Position numbers and translations under genes: made by a program
The notes under the pieces: model-generated
Seen by the model: the letters and a program-made list of their open reading frames with translations, nothing else
What the model was told of the DNA's origin: nothing
Database searches by the model: none
Shown: piece by piece, positions 48,271 to 60,267 of the stretch
Layout: every line of letters starts with the position of its first letter
Position numbering within the stretch: the first letter of the stretch is position 1
Source: Hahella chejuensis KCTC 2396
GTDB taxonomy: Bacteria > Pseudomonadota > Gammaproteobacteria > Pseudomonadales > Oleiphilaceae
Assembly (NCBI RefSeq): GCF_000012985.1
Contig: NC_007645.1
Span: 7,151,268-7,215,267 of the forward strand
DNA length: 64,000 bases
Reading direction: 5' to 3'

Positions 48271-49815
48271 TTACCAGGTTTGAGTGGATTTGAACTTCTC
48301 GATACAAGATTTCAGGCCGGCGGCGATTTCGTCGTTGTAATCGCCTGCTTCGTTGATCTTCGCCAGAAGATCGCCGAATTCGCTCTTGGCGTAAGAAAGC
48401 AGAGCCGCTTCGAAGGGAACTACTTTCTTGGCGTCGACATCGTCCAGGAAACCTTCGTTTGCAGCGAACAGAACCAAGCCCATTTCAGCAACGGTCATCG
48501 GCGCGAACTGCTTTTGCTTCATCAGTTCGGTAACACGCTGACCGTGCTCCAGCTGCTTACGAGTCGCTTCGTCAAGGTCAGAAGCGAACTGAGCGAACGC
48601 AGCCAGTTCACGATACTGAGCCAGGGCCAGACGGATACCGCCACCCAGCTTTTTCATGATCTTGGTCTGTGCGGCGCCACCTACCCGGGATACAGAGATA
48701 CCGGCGTTCATCGCAGGACGGATACCCGCATTGAACAGGCTTGTCTCAAGGAAGATCTGGCCGTCAGTAATAGAAATTACGTTAGTAGGAACGAACGCAG
48801 ATACGTCACCGGCTTGAGTTTCGATGATAGGCAGAGCGGTCAAAGAACCGGTTTTGCCTTTCACTTCACCGTTGGTGTACTTCTCAACGTATTCCTCGTT
48901 AACGCGGGACGCACGCTCCAGCAAACGGGAGTGCAGGTAAAATACGTCACCGGGGTATGCTTCGCGTCCGGGCGGACGACGCAGCAACAGGGAGATCTGA
49001 CGATACGCCCAGGCTTGCTTGGTCAAGTCGTCGTAAATGATCAGTGCGTCTTCACCACGGTCACGGAAATACTCGCCCATGGTGCAGCCAGAGTACGGAG
49101 CCAGGAACTGCATGGACGCAGGGTCCGCAGCGCCTGCGGCGACAACGATGGTGTGATCCATTGCGCCGTGCTCTTCCAGCTTACGCACAACGTTGGCGAT
49201 AGAAGACTGCTTCTGACCGATTGCAACGTAGATACACTTGATGCCAGTGCCTTTCTGGTTGATGATCGCATCGATCGCCAGAGCGGTTTTACCAGTCTGA
49301 CGGTCGCCGATAACCAGCTCACGCTGACCGCGACCGATGGGCACCATGGTGTCTACCGACTTATAACCAGTCTGCATTGGCTGACCAACGGATTTACGTG
49401 CGATAACGCCCGGCGCGACTTTCTCAACCGGCTCAGTCAGAGTCGTTTCCAGAGCGCCTTTACCGTCAATCGGATTACCCAGTCCGTCAACGACGCGACC
49501 AAGCAATTGTTCGCCTACGGGCACTTCCAAGATACGGCCGGTTACTCTTACCTTTTGACCTTCCGCTAAATCTTTGTAGTCGCCCAATACAACGGCGCCC
49601 ACGGAATCGCGCTCTAAGTTAAGAGCCAGACCGTATACGCCGCCTTCAAATTCAATCATCTCACCGTACATTACGTCGGCAAGACCATGGATCAGTACGA
49701 TACCATCAGAAACGCTTACGATAGTGCCTTCTGTTTTCGCTTCAGAAGAAATATCCAGCTTCTCAATGCGCTTCTTGATGATTTCACTGATCTCAGATGG
49801 ATTCAGTTGCTGCAT
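48271..49815 (-). CDS. atpA: ATP synthase alpha subunit
   Basis: The 514-residue non-catalytic nucleotide-binding F1 subunit, starting [20 protein letters not shown]. Walker [12 protein letters not shown] lies near residue 169-179, and the arginine-finger region [19 protein letters not shown] is present. Length is normal. It follows atpH by 61 bases. Confidence 0.97.
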   Translation of the reverse strand: MQQLNPSEISEIIKKRIEKLDISSEAKTEGTIVSVSDGIVLIHGLADVMYGEMIEFEGGVYGLALNLERDSVGAVVLGDYKDLAEGQKVRVTGRILEVPVGEQLLGRVVDGLGNPIDGKGALETTLTEPVEKVAPGVIARKSVGQPMQTGYKSVDTMVPIGRGQRELVIGDRQTGKTALAIDAIINQKGTGIKCIYVAIGQKQSSIANVVRKLEEHGAMDHTIVVAAGAADPASMQFLAPYSGCTMGEYFRDRGEDALIIYDDLTKQAWAYRQISLLLRRPPGREAYPGDVFYLHSRLLERASRVNEEYVEKYTNGEVKGKTGSLTALPIIETQAGDVSAFVPTNVISITDGQIFLETSLFNAGIRPAMNAGISVSRVGGAAQTKIMKKLGGGIRLALAQYRELAAFAQFASDLDEATRKQLEHGQRVTELMKQKQFAPMTVAEMGLVLFAANEGFLDDVDAKKVVPFEAALLSYAKSEFGDLLAKINEAGDYNDEIAAGLKSCIEKFKSTQTW

Positions 49816-49876
49816 GCCTTTATCCTCAAAAACCCTTCAGTTACCTTTCTGCGGAAATTCAGCCGCAGGCGCCAGT

Positions 49877-50413
49877 TCAGGAATTCACTGCCTCGGCCAG
49901 CTTAGCCAGACGACCGCGTACGGACGCGTCAATCACTAAGTCACCCGCGCGCACGACTATGCCCCCGATCAGCTCTTTATTAAGCTGGGAGCGCAAATTG
50001 ACGTTGCGAGATAGTTTCTTTTGCAGAGCTTGAGCAAGCTTGTTTTCCTGCTCGTCATTCATTTCGAATGCGCTCTCAATAGTGACTTCGATTGTGGCTT
50101 CTTGCTGCGCCTTTAACTGCTCGAACAGTGCCGCGATTTCCGGCAGCAGGACCAGACGGTTGTTTTCAGCGAGAACTCTAACAAAGTTAGCGCCCGCTTC
50201 ATTGAGTTTGCCTTCGCAAACGTCAAGGAACGTCTGACCTTTCTGAGCGCTGGTCAATGCTGGGTGATTTAACACCTTGTGCATATTGCTGTCTCCAGCA
50301 ACAGCGGCGGTCAGCGCTAATAACGCTGACCACTCCGACAATTGACCCGCATCCCGAGCTAATTCAAAGGCCGCTTTCGCATATGGCCGGGCGAGTGTAG
50401 TGCTTTCCGCCAT
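49877..50413 (-). CDS. atpH: ATP synthase delta subunit
   Basis: A 178-residue stator subunit linking F1 to the b subunits. It starts MAESTTLARPYAKAAFELAR and has the C-terminal pattern LIGGIVVRAGDLVIDASVRG typical of the family. It lies 12 bases after atpF. Confidence 0.96.
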   Translation of the reverse strand: MAESTTLARPYAKAAFELARDAGQLSEWSALLALTAAVAGDSNMHKVLNHPALTSAQKGQTFLDVCEGKLNEAGANFVRVLAENNRLVLLPEIAALFEQLKAQQEATIEVTIESAFEMNDEQENKLAQALQKKLSRNVNLRSQLNKELIGGIVVRAGDLVIDASVRGRLAKLAEAVNS

Positions 50414-50425
50414 AATGCAAACCTC

Positions 50426-50896
50426 TTATAGTTCCGCAGCTAGTTTATCTAGCATGTTGCTGTGCGCACCTGCGTCCACAGAGGTTTCCAGGATCTTCTC
50501 AGCACCCGCCAACGCCAGCGCAGCGACTTCAGCACGCAGCGATTCTTTAGCACGGTTCTTTTCCTGGTCGATTTCAGCTTTGGCTGCAGTGATCAAACGC
50601 TCGCCTTCAGTACGCGCCTGATCTTTTGCTTCTTCCAGCATCTGATTGGCGCGCTTGTTAGCTTGTTCGATAATTTCAGCCGCTTGCTGTTTGGCTTCAC
50701 GCAACTGCTTGGCAACTTTTTCTTGGGCTAGCTCAAGATCCTTTTGCGCGTGCTCAGCAGCCTGCAAACCATCGGCAATCTTTTTCTCGCGTTCCCGCAG
50801 AGCCTGTATGACCGGCGGCCATACATACTTCATGCAGAATACGACAAAGATAAAGAAAGCAATCGCCTGCCCTATCATTGTCAGGTTGATGTTCAC
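50426..50896 (-). CDS. atpF: ATP synthase b subunit
   Basis: A 156-residue peripheral stalk protein. One N-terminal membrane helix ([20 protein letters not shown]) is followed by a long charged helix forming the dimeric coiled coil. Length 156 equals that of E. coli. It lies between atpE and atpH. Confidence 0.97.
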   Translation of the reverse strand: MNINLTMIGQAIAFFIFVVFCMKYVWPPVIQALREREKKIADGLQAAEHAQKDLELAQEKVAKQLREAKQQAAEIIEQANKRANQMLEEAKDQARTEGERLITAAKAEIDQEKNRAKESLRAEVAALALAGAEKILETSVDAGAHSNMLDKLAAEL

Positions 50897-50953
50897 GTTG
50901 ACACCCCTCGCTTATCAGTCGAATAAAATGACTCGTTTGCCTAAAAGGTGTAA

Positions 50954-51229
<276 letters not shown>

Positions 51230-51277
51230 TTAGTTAGTGGATAGAAAGTTTTTAGTTTTGATGGAAATATTTACTTC

Positions 51278-52111
<834 letters not shown>

Positions 52112-52137
52112 TCACTCTTAATCGATTGTTGCAATTG

Positions 52138-52533
52138 TTATTTACGCTGCCGTCTTCCGACAATCAGCGGCGCGAACCAATGCACTGACTGCACACCTAG
52201 AAAAGCCAGAAATAAACTTGCTGGCTCCAAAGGCTGGATAAACTTAAAAGCCAGGCCAAAAAAAATGGCCGTTAATCCTAGCTTAACCGCCTCTGCTTTA
52301 TAAATAGATTGTACGATTTGCCTGGCTGCTTGAGCCCCTTGATAGAGAAAGGCGCGGTGGGCGAAATACATGTTTGGAACAGCGCAGATCAGTCCCCCGG
52401 CCAAAGCCGAGTACGCATGCACGCTGCTCCATCTCCACGCGATTAAAGATATGAGGGCTGTGGCTATTAATTGTAATCCCACAATCCTAAAGACTGGCGG
52501 CCGCTTAATAAGCGAGCGAGCTGCACTATTCAA
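52138..52533 (-). CDS. atpI: AtpI, assembly factor for ATP synthase c ring
   Basis: A 131-residue membrane protein with four predicted helices (for example LQLIATALISLIAW and a second at YSALAGGLICAVPNMYFA). Position at the head of the atp operon identifies AtpI, a non-essential factor helping c-ring assembly or ion supply. The sequence is variable in the family. Upstream, 52534-52888 holds the operon promoter and the parB terminator. Confidence 0.88.
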   Translation of the reverse strand: MNSAARSLIKRPPVFRIVGLQLIATALISLIAWRWSSVHAYSALAGGLICAVPNMYFAHRAFLYQGAQAARQIVQSIYKAEAVKLGLTAIFFGLAFKFIQPLEPASLFLAFLGVQSVHWFAPLIVGRRQRK

Positions 52534-52837
52534 ATCACGTTTCTGCCTAGTTCTTGTTACCCCCGCCCTCGCACTACAGAGACCCGTAGCTTTAGGCGCA
52601 GGTGATTATATTGTGTCGATGTAACGCATTCAACCGCCATGAAAACAAAACTGTATAATTTCCATACACATGGAAGCGTTAAAAATTTTTAACCAAATCA
52701 ACATCTGGTACTAAATATGCTGAATTGATATTACAGGCGCCAAATATTGTGCTTGGGTTATTTTTATACGCTGCATGGGCGCTATGCAGTTTTAGTGATC
52801 CTGGCCTAAAAAAGAATCAAACCTACAGAAGGGAAAG

Positions 52838-52870
52838 CGCCGATGTGTTCAGCAACCAGGCACATCGGCG
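52838..52870 (-). terminator. Hairpin downstream of parB
   Basis: CGCCGATGTG (52838-52847) and CACATCGGCG (52861-52870) form a perfect ten-base stem with a 13-base loop, 18 bases past the parB stop. The T-run that follows on the minus strand is weak (CTTTCCCTT), so termination efficiency is uncertain. Confidence 0.65.
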
Positions 52871-52888
52871 TAAAGACAAAAAGAGGCT

Positions 52889-53764
52889 TTAATTAATATG
52901 AGCAAGAATGCCGTCTAATTCATCCAATGAGTTGTATTTGATGACAAGTTTGCCCTTGCCCTTACTGTTGTAGTCAATTGTGACGGGAGAACCCAGTCTT
53001 TCAGCCAGGCTTTCCTGTAACTTGCGTACATCCGCATCCAGCACTTTTTTGATTTTTTCCTTAGGATTCTCTTTTTCCTGCAGCAGCTTTCGCACGAGGG
53101 CTTCTGTTTGTCTGACTGACAAGCCTTTCTCAACGATAGCGTTCGCCGCCGCCAACTGTGTCGATTCATCCAAAGGCAACAACGCTCTGGCGTGCCCCAT
53201 TTCCATATCGCCGCGCTCCAGCATAGTTTTCACGTCAGCATGGAGGGCGAGGAGGCGTAGTAGATTCGCTATAGCCGGGCGAGACTTTCCAACCGCTTCC
53301 GCCACCTGAGTTTGATTCAGGCGAAACTCATCCTGCAATCGCTGCAGCGCCATGGCCTCTTCTATTGGGTTCAGGTTCTCTCTCTGGATGTTCTCAATCA
53401 ACGCCATTGCAATGGCGGCTTCATCGGGGACATCGCGAATGATGACGGGGATCTTGTCCTTGCCCGCAATTTGAGTTGCGCGCCAGCGCCGTTCGCCAGC
53501 GATAATTTCATAGCGATTCGGGCTAATCTCACGAACTACGATAGGCTGCATGACGCCCTGTTGGCGTATGGATTGCGCCAGTTCCTCCAGCGATTCGGGG
53601 TCCATATCCCGACGAGGTTGATATTGCCCACGCTGGATCAGCTCGACTGGAAGTTCTTTTAAAACGCCATCCTGTTTGACGTTTTCTTCTTCCTCATTAG
53701 TGCGTGTGCGCGACCCGGCCAGCAGTGCGTTCAGTCCGCGATCGCCTAAACCTCGTTTCTTCAT
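52889..53764 (-). CDS. parB: ParB, chromosome partition protein
   Basis: A 291-residue CTPase clamp that loads at parS. It has the N-terminal box QPIVV, then the CTP-binding motif GERRWRA (about 99-105), and a central HTH (LNQTQVAEAVGKSRPAIANL). It follows parA by 29 bases. No consensus parS site with a CACGTG core was found nearby. Confidence 0.96.
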   Translation of the reverse strand: MKKRGLGDRGLNALLAGSRTRTNEEEENVKQDGVLKELPVELIQRGQYQPRRDMDPESLEELAQSIRQQGVMQPIVVREISPNRYEIIAGERRWRATQIAGKDKIPVIIRDVPDEAAIAMALIENIQRENLNPIEEAMALQRLQDEFRLNQTQVAEAVGKSRPAIANLLRLLALHADVKTMLERGDMEMGHARALLPLDESTQLAAANAIVEKGLSVRQTEALVRKLLQEKENPKEKIKKVLDADVRKLQESLAERLGSPVTIDYNSKGKGKLVIKYNSLDELDGILAHIN

Positions 53765-53793
53765 TATTCAGGTAGTTCCCCAAAATCGCTTAA

Positions 53794-54585
53794 TCAGGCC
53801 AGCACAGCTTCTTTCGCCGCCTTCCTGTCTTTGCGAATAATTTCTCCCGCCAATGCCAGATAAGCAATGGCGCCTCTTGAGCTTTTATCGTATTTCAATG
53901 CTGGCACGCCATATGAAGGCGCTTCCGCTAGCCTTACGTTACGCGGAATAATTGAGCGGTATACTTTTTCGCCAAAATAATCCGTGATTTGCCGTGAAAC
54001 ATCCAACGTCAGGCTGTTGCGAGGATCGTACATCGTCCGCAGTAAGCCCTCTATTTCCAGACTAGGGTTAACCGTTTCGCGGATTTGTTCAATCGTATTC
54101 ATTAGCGCCGCCAACCCTTCCAAAGCGTAGTATTCACATTGCATTGGAATCAAAACGCCATTGGCCGCCACCAGTGCGTTTACGGTTAACAAATTCAACG
54201 CCGGCGGGCAATCGAGCAACACGTAATCATAGTTGACCGCCACTTCTTTAATGGCGTTGCGCAAACGGTACTCTCGACCAATTTCATTCATCAACTCGAC
54301 TTCAGCCGCGGTGACATCGCCATTGGCCGGCATTACGTCATACCCCGCCGCTTCAGACGTCTTCACTACCTGAGCAGCGTTCGCCTTTTTGGTAAGTACA
54401 TCGTAAACGGTGTGTTCTATCGAGTTTTTATCGATACCGCTCCCCATCGTCGCATTGCCTTGTGGGTCAATATCCACCAGTAACACTTTGCGCCGGGTCG
54501 CGGCTAGAGAGGCTGCCAGATTGACGCAGGTCGTGGTTTTGCCGACACCGCCTTTTTGGTTGGTTACAGCCAATATTCGCGCCAT
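53794..54585 (-). CDS. parA: ParA, chromosome partition ATPase
   Basis: A 263-residue Walker-type ATPase with the deviant P-loop KGGVGKTTT (residue 11-19) and VLLDCPPALNLLT. It acts with ParB in origin segregation. It begins directly after the rsmG stop without a gap, giving a mnmG-rsmG-parA-parB unit. Confidence 0.97.
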   Translation of the reverse strand: MARILAVTNQKGGVGKTTTCVNLAASLAATRRKVLLVDIDPQGNATMGSGIDKNSIEHTVYDVLTKKANAAQVVKTSEAAGYDVMPANGDVTAAEVELMNEIGREYRLRNAIKEVAVNYDYVLLDCPPALNLLTVNALVAANGVLIPMQCEYYALEGLAALMNTIEQIRETVNPSLEIEGLLRTMYDPRNSLTLDVSRQITDYFGEKVYRSIIPRNVRLAEAPSYGVPALKYDKSSRGAIAYLALAGEIIRKDRKAAKEAVLA

Positions 54586-55239
54586 TTATGAGCCTCCGGT
54601 ATTTCCACTACGCGCAATAATAAGCAAATGACGTTCCCCATCACAACCGGGAACCTCCAGCTTATGCCATTCCACAACTTCAAAGTCCGCCGGCATGGCT
54701 TCAATCTCATCATGGGGATAAAGGCCTTTCAACGCATAAATGCGCGTCTCGGAAAGAATTAGATCGCGGCATCCTGCAATCATATCGCCAATCGTTGCGA
54801 AGGCTCTGGATATTATTCCGTCAAATTTGACGTCAGGACTGAATGCTTCAATGCGAGTGTGTTCAACCCGAAGATTCGGCAATCCCATATCCATACGGCA
54901 TTGATCCATGAACCGGGTTTTTTTGCCGTTGCTATCCAACAATGTCCAGTGGGATTCCGGCAACGCAATAGAAAGAGGGATTCCCGGTAGCCCTGCGCCT
55001 GCGCCCACATCCAGAAACTGGACGCCTTTTAAATAGGGGAGCGCCGCCAGAGAATCAAGTATATGACGGCTTACATGCAATACAGGATCGCGCACTGCTG
55101 TGAGATTGTACGCCTTGTTCCATTTATGCAGCAGTTCCAGATAACGCAGAATTTTAGCTTGCTGCACCTCAGCCAACTTCACTCCCATCGCCTTTAAGCC
55201 AGACGTCAGCTGCTCGGTTTGATTCAACACCAACGTCAT
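54586..55239 (-). CDS. rsmG: 16S rRNA (guanine527-N7)-methyltransferase
   Basis: A 217-residue SAM-dependent methyltransferase when started at ATG 55239. A TTG two codons earlier (55245) is also possible and overlaps the mnmG stop. The SAM site FLDVGAGAGLPGIPLSI is clear at about residue 70-86. The enzyme makes m7G527 in the ribosome, and loss gives low-level streptomycin resistance in other bacteria. GGAAGAG lies nine bases before 55239. Confidence 0.95.
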   Translation of the reverse strand: MTLVLNQTEQLTSGLKAMGVKLAEVQQAKILRYLELLHKWNKAYNLTAVRDPVLHVSRHILDSLAALPYLKGVQFLDVGAGAGLPGIPLSIALPESHWTLLDSNGKKTRFMDQCRMDMGLPNLRVEHTRIEAFSPDVKFDGIISRAFATIGDMIAGCRDLILSETRIYALKGLYPHDEIEAMPADFEVVEWHKLEVPGCDGERHLLIIARSGNTGGS

Positions 55240-55241
55240 AT

Positions 55242-57131
55242 TCAAGCGCTCTTCCGCTGAAGTGAGCCGCGCTTCTTCAGATGCACCAACAATAGAGAAA
55301 CCGCCGCCGGAGTAACGCCGGGAATCCGGGAGGCCTGTGCCAGGGTTTCCGGTCTCACTTCAGTCAGCTTTTGCTTGATCTCATTGGACAAGCCCTGAAT
55401 TCCGCTATAGTCGAGATCCGCAGGCAAGGCCATATTCTCATTGCGACGCAAACGCTCAATTTCTTCCTGCTGGCGATCAATGTATCCAGCGTATTTGACT
55501 TGTATCTCCAGCTGCTCAGCCACTTCATATGGCGTCGCCGCAACATCCGCATCAAGCAGGGACAATTTTTCCCACGTCATTTCCGGACGTTTCAGCAAGT
55601 CGTGCAGCGAATACTCTCGCGTCAACTCCGTTTCCAGCAATTCCGCCGCTTTCCGGGCTTTTTCCGTCGCAGGTTGAATCCAGATGGACTTCAAACGCTG
55701 CTGCTCGCGGGCTATTGCTTCCCGCTTCTCACAGAAAACACGCCAACGTTCATCGTCTATCATGCCAAGCTCGCGGCCTTTTTCAGTCAACCGCAGATCC
55801 GCATTGTCTTCTCGCAGAAGGAGCCTGTATTCAGCGCGGCTGGTGAACATACGGTACGGCTCCCGTGTGCCCATCGTGATCAGGTCATCGACTAATACGC
55901 CAATATACGCCTCATCCCGGCGCGGACTCCACGCCTCTTTCTCCTGCGCGCGCAGGGCGGCGTTCATACCCGCCAATAGACCTTGCGCCGCCGCTTCTTC
56001 ATAGCCGGTTGTGCCGTTTATCTGACCCGCGAAAAACAAGCTGCCGACAAACTTGGTTTCCAGAGAGTGCTTCAAATCCTGGGGATTAAAGAAATCATAC
56101 TCAATGGCGTAACCGGGTCTGGTGATATGCGCGTTCTCCATGCCCTGGATCGAGTGCACCAACTGCAATTGCACGTCAAAAGGCAAACTGGTGGAGATGC
56201 CGTTGGGATAGAGCTCGTGAGTGCTTAATCCTTCAGGCTCAATGAAAACCTGATGAGAATCCTTGTCGGAAAAACGATTCACTTTGTCTTCTATGGAGGG
56301 GCAGTAGCGAGGCCCAACGCCCTCAATCACTCCCGTATACATGGGAGAGCGGTCCATCCCTCCGCGAATGATCTCGTGAGTGCGTTCATTAGTGCGAGTG
56401 ATAAAGCAGTTGACCTGATGTGGATGCAGATCCACTGAGCCCATAAATGACATTACCGGAATTGGGGTATCCCCAGGCTGCGCCTCCATCACTGAAAAAT
56501 CCACGGAACGCGCATCAATTCGCGGAGGCGTTCCTGTTTTCAATCGCCCAACGCGAAACGGCATTTCCCGTAGTCGTTTCGCCAAAGCGATGGAGGGAGG
56601 ATCACCTGCGCGGCCGCCGGAATGGTTTTCCAAGCCAATATGGATCACGCCGCCAAGGAAAGTGCCGGTCGTGAGTACGACAGTCTTACTATGAAAACGC
56701 AGACCCATTTGCGTCACGACGCCAGCGACATGATCCCCCTGCATGATGAGATCGTCGGCAGCCTGCTGAAAAATGGTGAGATTAGGCTGATTTTCTAAAA
56801 TTTCACGAATAGCCGCTTTGTAAAGCGCCCTATCCGCCTGAGCGCGGGTTGCGCGCACAGCTGGTCCTTTTCTGGAGTTGAGCACACGAAACTGAATCCC
56901 CGCCCTGTCCGTCGCCAACGCCATGGCGCCGCCAAGCGCATCCACTTCTTTCACCAAGTGGCTTTTACCGATGCCTCCAATTGCGGGGTTACAGGACATC
57001 TGTCCAAGGGTTTCGATGTTATGAGTCAGCAGCAGAGTCTGGCTCCCCATACGCGCCGCCGCCAATGCAGCCTCGGTTCCGGCATGCCCACCGCCTATAA
57101 CTATGACGTCAAAACTTTTTGGAAAGTCCAT
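55242..57131 (-). CDS. mnmG: MnmG (GidA), tRNA uridine-34 carboxymethylaminomethyl modification enzyme
   Basis: A 629-residue FAD protein. The dinucleotide fold reads [19 protein letters not shown] at residue 12-30, and the signature [11 protein letters not shown] is present. With MnmE it modifies wobble uridine of several tRNAs. It is the first gene of the mnmG-rsmG-parAB run. The region upstream contains DnaA-box-like sequences. Confidence 0.97.
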   Translation of the reverse strand: MDFPKSFDVIVIGGGHAGTEAALAAARMGSQTLLLTHNIETLGQMSCNPAIGGIGKSHLVKEVDALGGAMALATDRAGIQFRVLNSRKGPAVRATRAQADRALYKAAIREILENQPNLTIFQQAADDLIMQGDHVAGVVTQMGLRFHSKTVVLTTGTFLGGVIHIGLENHSGGRAGDPPSIALAKRLREMPFRVGRLKTGTPPRIDARSVDFSVMEAQPGDTPIPVMSFMGSVDLHPHQVNCFITRTNERTHEIIRGGMDRSPMYTGVIEGVGPRYCPSIEDKVNRFSDKDSHQVFIEPEGLSTHELYPNGISTSLPFDVQLQLVHSIQGMENAHITRPGYAIEYDFFNPQDLKHSLETKFVGSLFFAGQINGTTGYEEAAAQGLLAGMNAALRAQEKEAWSPRRDEAYIGVLVDDLITMGTREPYRMFTSRAEYRLLLREDNADLRLTEKGRELGMIDDERWRVFCEKREAIAREQQRLKSIWIQPATEKARKAAELLETELTREYSLHDLLKRPEMTWEKLSLLDADVAATPYEVAEQLEIQVKYAGYIDRQQEEIERLRRNENMALPADLDYSGIQGLSNEIKQKLTEVRPETLAQASRIPGVTPAAVSLLLVHLKKRGSLQRKSA

Positions 57132-57645
57132 AGACTTTTACACCCTCATCGGTAACGGACTTGAAACGAACCGCGTATTTTACTATGCGGGCAGGTCAAA
57201 AATAAGAGCGCCCTATAAAAAATGTTTAAAAAACACTCAAAACATCCCTTCTCAGGCGTCTTCTGACATGCCTCTGTCATACAGATTAAAAAATAGCCTA
57301 GCCTTTTCAGAGGGTTAGCCAAATTATTTTAGACAAGTTATTAATAAACTTATCCACAAGCAAAACCATTGCCTGACTAAAATTATCAACTAGCAACTCA
57401 TTGTTTTATAAAAACAAAAAAAATCCATCCCAAACAGGTTGACATATAGCCCATAAAGTTATCCACAGCGCGTCGAAGTTATTGACAGTGGATAACTTCA
57501 CTAAAAGTCAGGGACAAAAGTGCGCTTCGGTAGTAGCTCTGGAGGTGAAATATTAAGGAGGTTTTCTGTGTCCATATGAGCGAGATCTGTGTTTGGGGCC
57601 GAATATCAGACCTCAACGTAATTGGCGCTGGATATCCAAAACTGC
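57132..57645. other. Intergenic region upstream of mnmG with DnaA-box-like sites
   Basis: This 514-base A/T-rich gap contains TTATCCACA at 57350-57358 and again at 57459-57467, plus AGTGGATAA at 57487-57495 (one mismatch, opposite strand). The A/T-rich stretch between them could melt easily. In E. coli oriC lies beside gidA (mnmG), while here dnaA and a second box cluster are next to rpmH. No coding sequence is seen. It also should hold the mnmG promoter. Confidence 0.5.
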
Positions 57646-58422
57646 TTAAGGAGCAGTGAACTCTCCTCGATAAAAGGCTTCCCATATCTCATTAAGACGC
57701 CCACTCTGCTTCAACTCATTCAGACCTGCGTTAAAGATTTCCCTATAGTGGGGACCAGCATTGGACTTGCGCGAAAAAATCATATGATACGGCCAGCTTT
57801 CCACCGGAGCTGTATGGCCTATTTTTTCTCTTTCCTGAGCAGAAAATTGCGACTGCAAATTAAATAACCCAACTGCCTTATTTTCATCCAAGGCGTCAAA
57901 GCGACCTGCAAGCAGTTTTTTGAACACGAGGATATGGTCAACCCCAACATCGTAACTGACTACACCTTCCTTTTCGGCTTCCTCTAACGGTTTAGCCTTG
58001 GCGCTCCCGAGAGGAAGGCCAATAGTAAGTCCTTGAATGTCCTTTTTCGCACCAGTCCACACAACGGGATTACTTTTTAGATAAAACAGCACAATCTCCC
58101 CCGTATAGACCGCATCGGAAAAATAGCAATCCGCTTCTCTTTCCGGCGTCTTTCCCCAGATCGCTGAAGCATGCCATTCGCCTCTTTGCACCAAAATGTA
58201 GGAGCGCTTCCAAGGGAAAAAACCATAGACTACCTTTACTCCCGCTTTTTGATAGATCTCCGAAATAATATGAGGAACAACACCATAGTCAGGATAAGAC
58301 TCACTCATGAAAGGAGCCCACTCGCCGATAGCGACCATAATTTCTTCCTGAGCCACAGCATCAGCTGCTCGATAGAGCAAAAAAATAACAATGATACTGT
58401 GCATGAGTCTGTTTTTTAGCAC
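57646..58422 (-). CDS. Periplasmic solute-binding protein, SBP_bac_3 type
   Basis: A 258-residue protein with an N-terminal signal peptide (MLKNRLMHSIIVIFLLYRAADAVAQ, cleavage probably after AVA). The mature part has the two-lobe amino-acid-binding pattern: VAIGEWAPFMSES at the start, a hinge near YTGEIVLFYLKSN, and GLTIGLPLGSAK. No permease or ATPase gene is adjacent, so it may be an orphan receptor. Such orphan forms are common in Oceanospirillales and Vibrio relatives. The substrate is unknown. Confidence 0.8.
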   Translation of the reverse strand: MLKNRLMHSIIVIFLLYRAADAVAQEEIMVAIGEWAPFMSESYPDYGVVPHIISEIYQKAGVKVVYGFFPWKRSYILVQRGEWHASAIWGKTPEREADCYFSDAVYTGEIVLFYLKSNPVVWTGAKKDIQGLTIGLPLGSAKAKPLEEAEKEGVVSYDVGVDHILVFKKLLAGRFDALDENKAVGLFNLQSQFSAQEREKIGHTAPVESWPYHMIFSRKSNAGPHYREIFNAGLNELKQSGRLNEIWEAFYRGEFTAP

Positions 58423-58536
58423 TCAGACACCTTCCTATCAGGTTAAACTCGCTGGCGCCTTTCAGTTAAGGGGAAAAGAAACCTGTATGCCTGAATTGTC
58501 AGTTTAGTAGATAGGAACGGAAAGCGTCGCAACAGA

Positions 58537-58881
58537 TCAGTGGTTAATGGAGTTAGAAAATACGTTGACGATAATGACGCCAACGATGATAAAACCTAAG
58601 CCGATCATTGCCGGGAGATCCAAAGTTTGTCGAAACAGGAAATATCCTATAGCTGATATCAATACAATGCCAAGGCCACTCCAAATGGCATAAGCCAAGC
58701 CAACAGGAATTGTTTTAAGGCTATAAGACAAAAAGTAAAAAGCGCCCAGATAACACAACGCCATAAGTATTGTTGGCGTCAGTTTACTGAACTGTTCTGA
58801 CTTTTGCAGAAAAGTGGTGCCAATCACCTCCAGCAAAATAGCAGCGGCCAAGGCTGCGTAGGTAGACCAAATTGACTTCAT
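58537..58881 (-). CDS. Small multidrug resistance (SMR) transporter, EmrE-like
   Basis: A 114-residue protein from the ATG at 58881 (MKSIWSTYAALAAAILLEVI). A frame start at 58902 would overlap mnmE. Four membrane helices are visible. The essential Glu is in ILLEVIGTTFLQKS, and the conserved Trp is in YAIWSGLGIVLI. Proteins of this kind export cationic drugs or guanidinium by proton exchange. It starts five bases after the mnmE stop, so it may be translated from the same transcript. Confidence 0.88.
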   Translation of the reverse strand: MKSIWSTYAALAAAILLEVIGTTFLQKSEQFSKLTPTILMALCYLGAFYFLSYSLKTIPVGLAYAIWSGLGIVLISAIGYFLFRQTLDLPAMIGLGFIIVGVIIVNVFSNSINH

Positions 58882-58886
58882 AGCGG

Positions 58887-60251
58887 CTACTTTCCGATAC
58901 AAAACGACGAAAAGATACGTCCTAATAAATCATCGGAAGTAAAAGCGCCAGTAATTTCCGATAGCGCATTCTGCGCAACCCGCAGATCTTCCGCCACTAA
59001 TTCTCCGGCGTTGGCGCTCAGCAGTTGTTGCTTGGCTAACTGAATATGCTTTTCCGCAACAGTAAGGGCCTCAAGGTGGCGACGTCTCGCCATAAACCCA
59101 CCTTCTGCATGGCTTTCAAAACCAACACAGGCTTTCAAATGCTCCCGCAACACGTCAATGCCATTTCCGGCTTTAGCTGACAAGCGAATGACCGGATGTG
59201 AAAGCGACAGGTCGATACCTTGTGCTTCCTCGCTCAAGTCTATTTTGTTACGAACGACAGTGATGTGGTCGTGATGTTCGATGCGAGCATAGAACTCTGG
59301 CCAAATTCGCTCGGGAGACACTTCATTTGTTTGCGTCGCATCCACCAGAAAGAGAATACGATCTGCCTGGTCAATTTCTTTCCAGGCGCGTTCGATGCCG
59401 ATTTTTTCCACAACGTCGTCGCTATCCCGTAATCCCGCGGTATCCACAATGTGTAATGGCATTCCATCGATATGAATATGCTCTCTTAATACGTCGCGAG
59501 TAGTGCCTTCAATCTCCGTCACGATGGCGCTCTCTCTACCCGCCAAAGCATTCAGCAAACTGGACTTACCGGCATTGGGGCGACCAGCGATAACCACTGT
59601 CATTCCTTCACGCATCAAGGCGCCTTGCTTGGCGCTGGCGAAAACGGACTGTGTCTGACTGAGAAGGGTATCCAAATCATTTAACACCTTGCCATCAGAG
59701 AGAAAGTCTATTTCCTCTTCTGGAAAATCGATCGCTGCTTCGACGTATATACGCAGCTGGATAAGACTCTCAATCAAGTTTTCGATTTCTTTGGAAAACT
59801 GTCCTTGCAAGGAACGCATTGCGCTATGCGCAGCTTGTTCAGAAGTTGCCTCGATCAGATCCGCAATGGCTTCCGCTTGTACCAGATCCAGCTTGTCATT
59901 CATGAAGGCTCTTTCAGAGAACTCACCAGGCCGAGCCAATCTCGCGCCAAGGGAGACTATGCGTTTTACCAGGATATCAAGCACAACGGGACCGCCGTGC
60001 CCCTGAAACTCAACGACGTCTTCGCCTGTGAAACTATTGGGAGCAATAAAGAGCAAAGCGATACCGCTGTCGAGAGTATCGCCTTCTTCGTTGAAAAATG
60101 GACTGTAGTGGGCATGTCTGGGTTTGGGGTCATACCCCAAAACTTCATGAGCAATAGCCCTCGCTTTGGGGCCCGATACTCTAACAACGCCAACGCCGCC
60201 TTTCCCTGGCGGGGTGGCGATTGCGACTATAGTGTCATTCTCAGCGTACAT
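58887..60251 (-). CDS. mnmE: MnmE (TrmE), tRNA modification GTPase
   Basis: A 454-residue GTPase partner of MnmG. The N-terminal folate-binding domain begins [20 protein letters not shown]. The G domain has [14 protein letters not shown] (about residue 223-236), [10 protein letters not shown] and a NKID-type motif. The C-terminus ends with CIGK, the conserved CxGK. The gene lies behind the intron remnant rather than directly behind yidC. Confidence 0.97.
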
Positions 60252-60267
60252 GAAAATTCTCGCTTAA

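Noticed and set aside
53600..57500. parS sites near parAB
   Set aside because: I looked for the usual palindrome with a CACGTG core between parB and mnmG and found none. The sites may lie outside the window.
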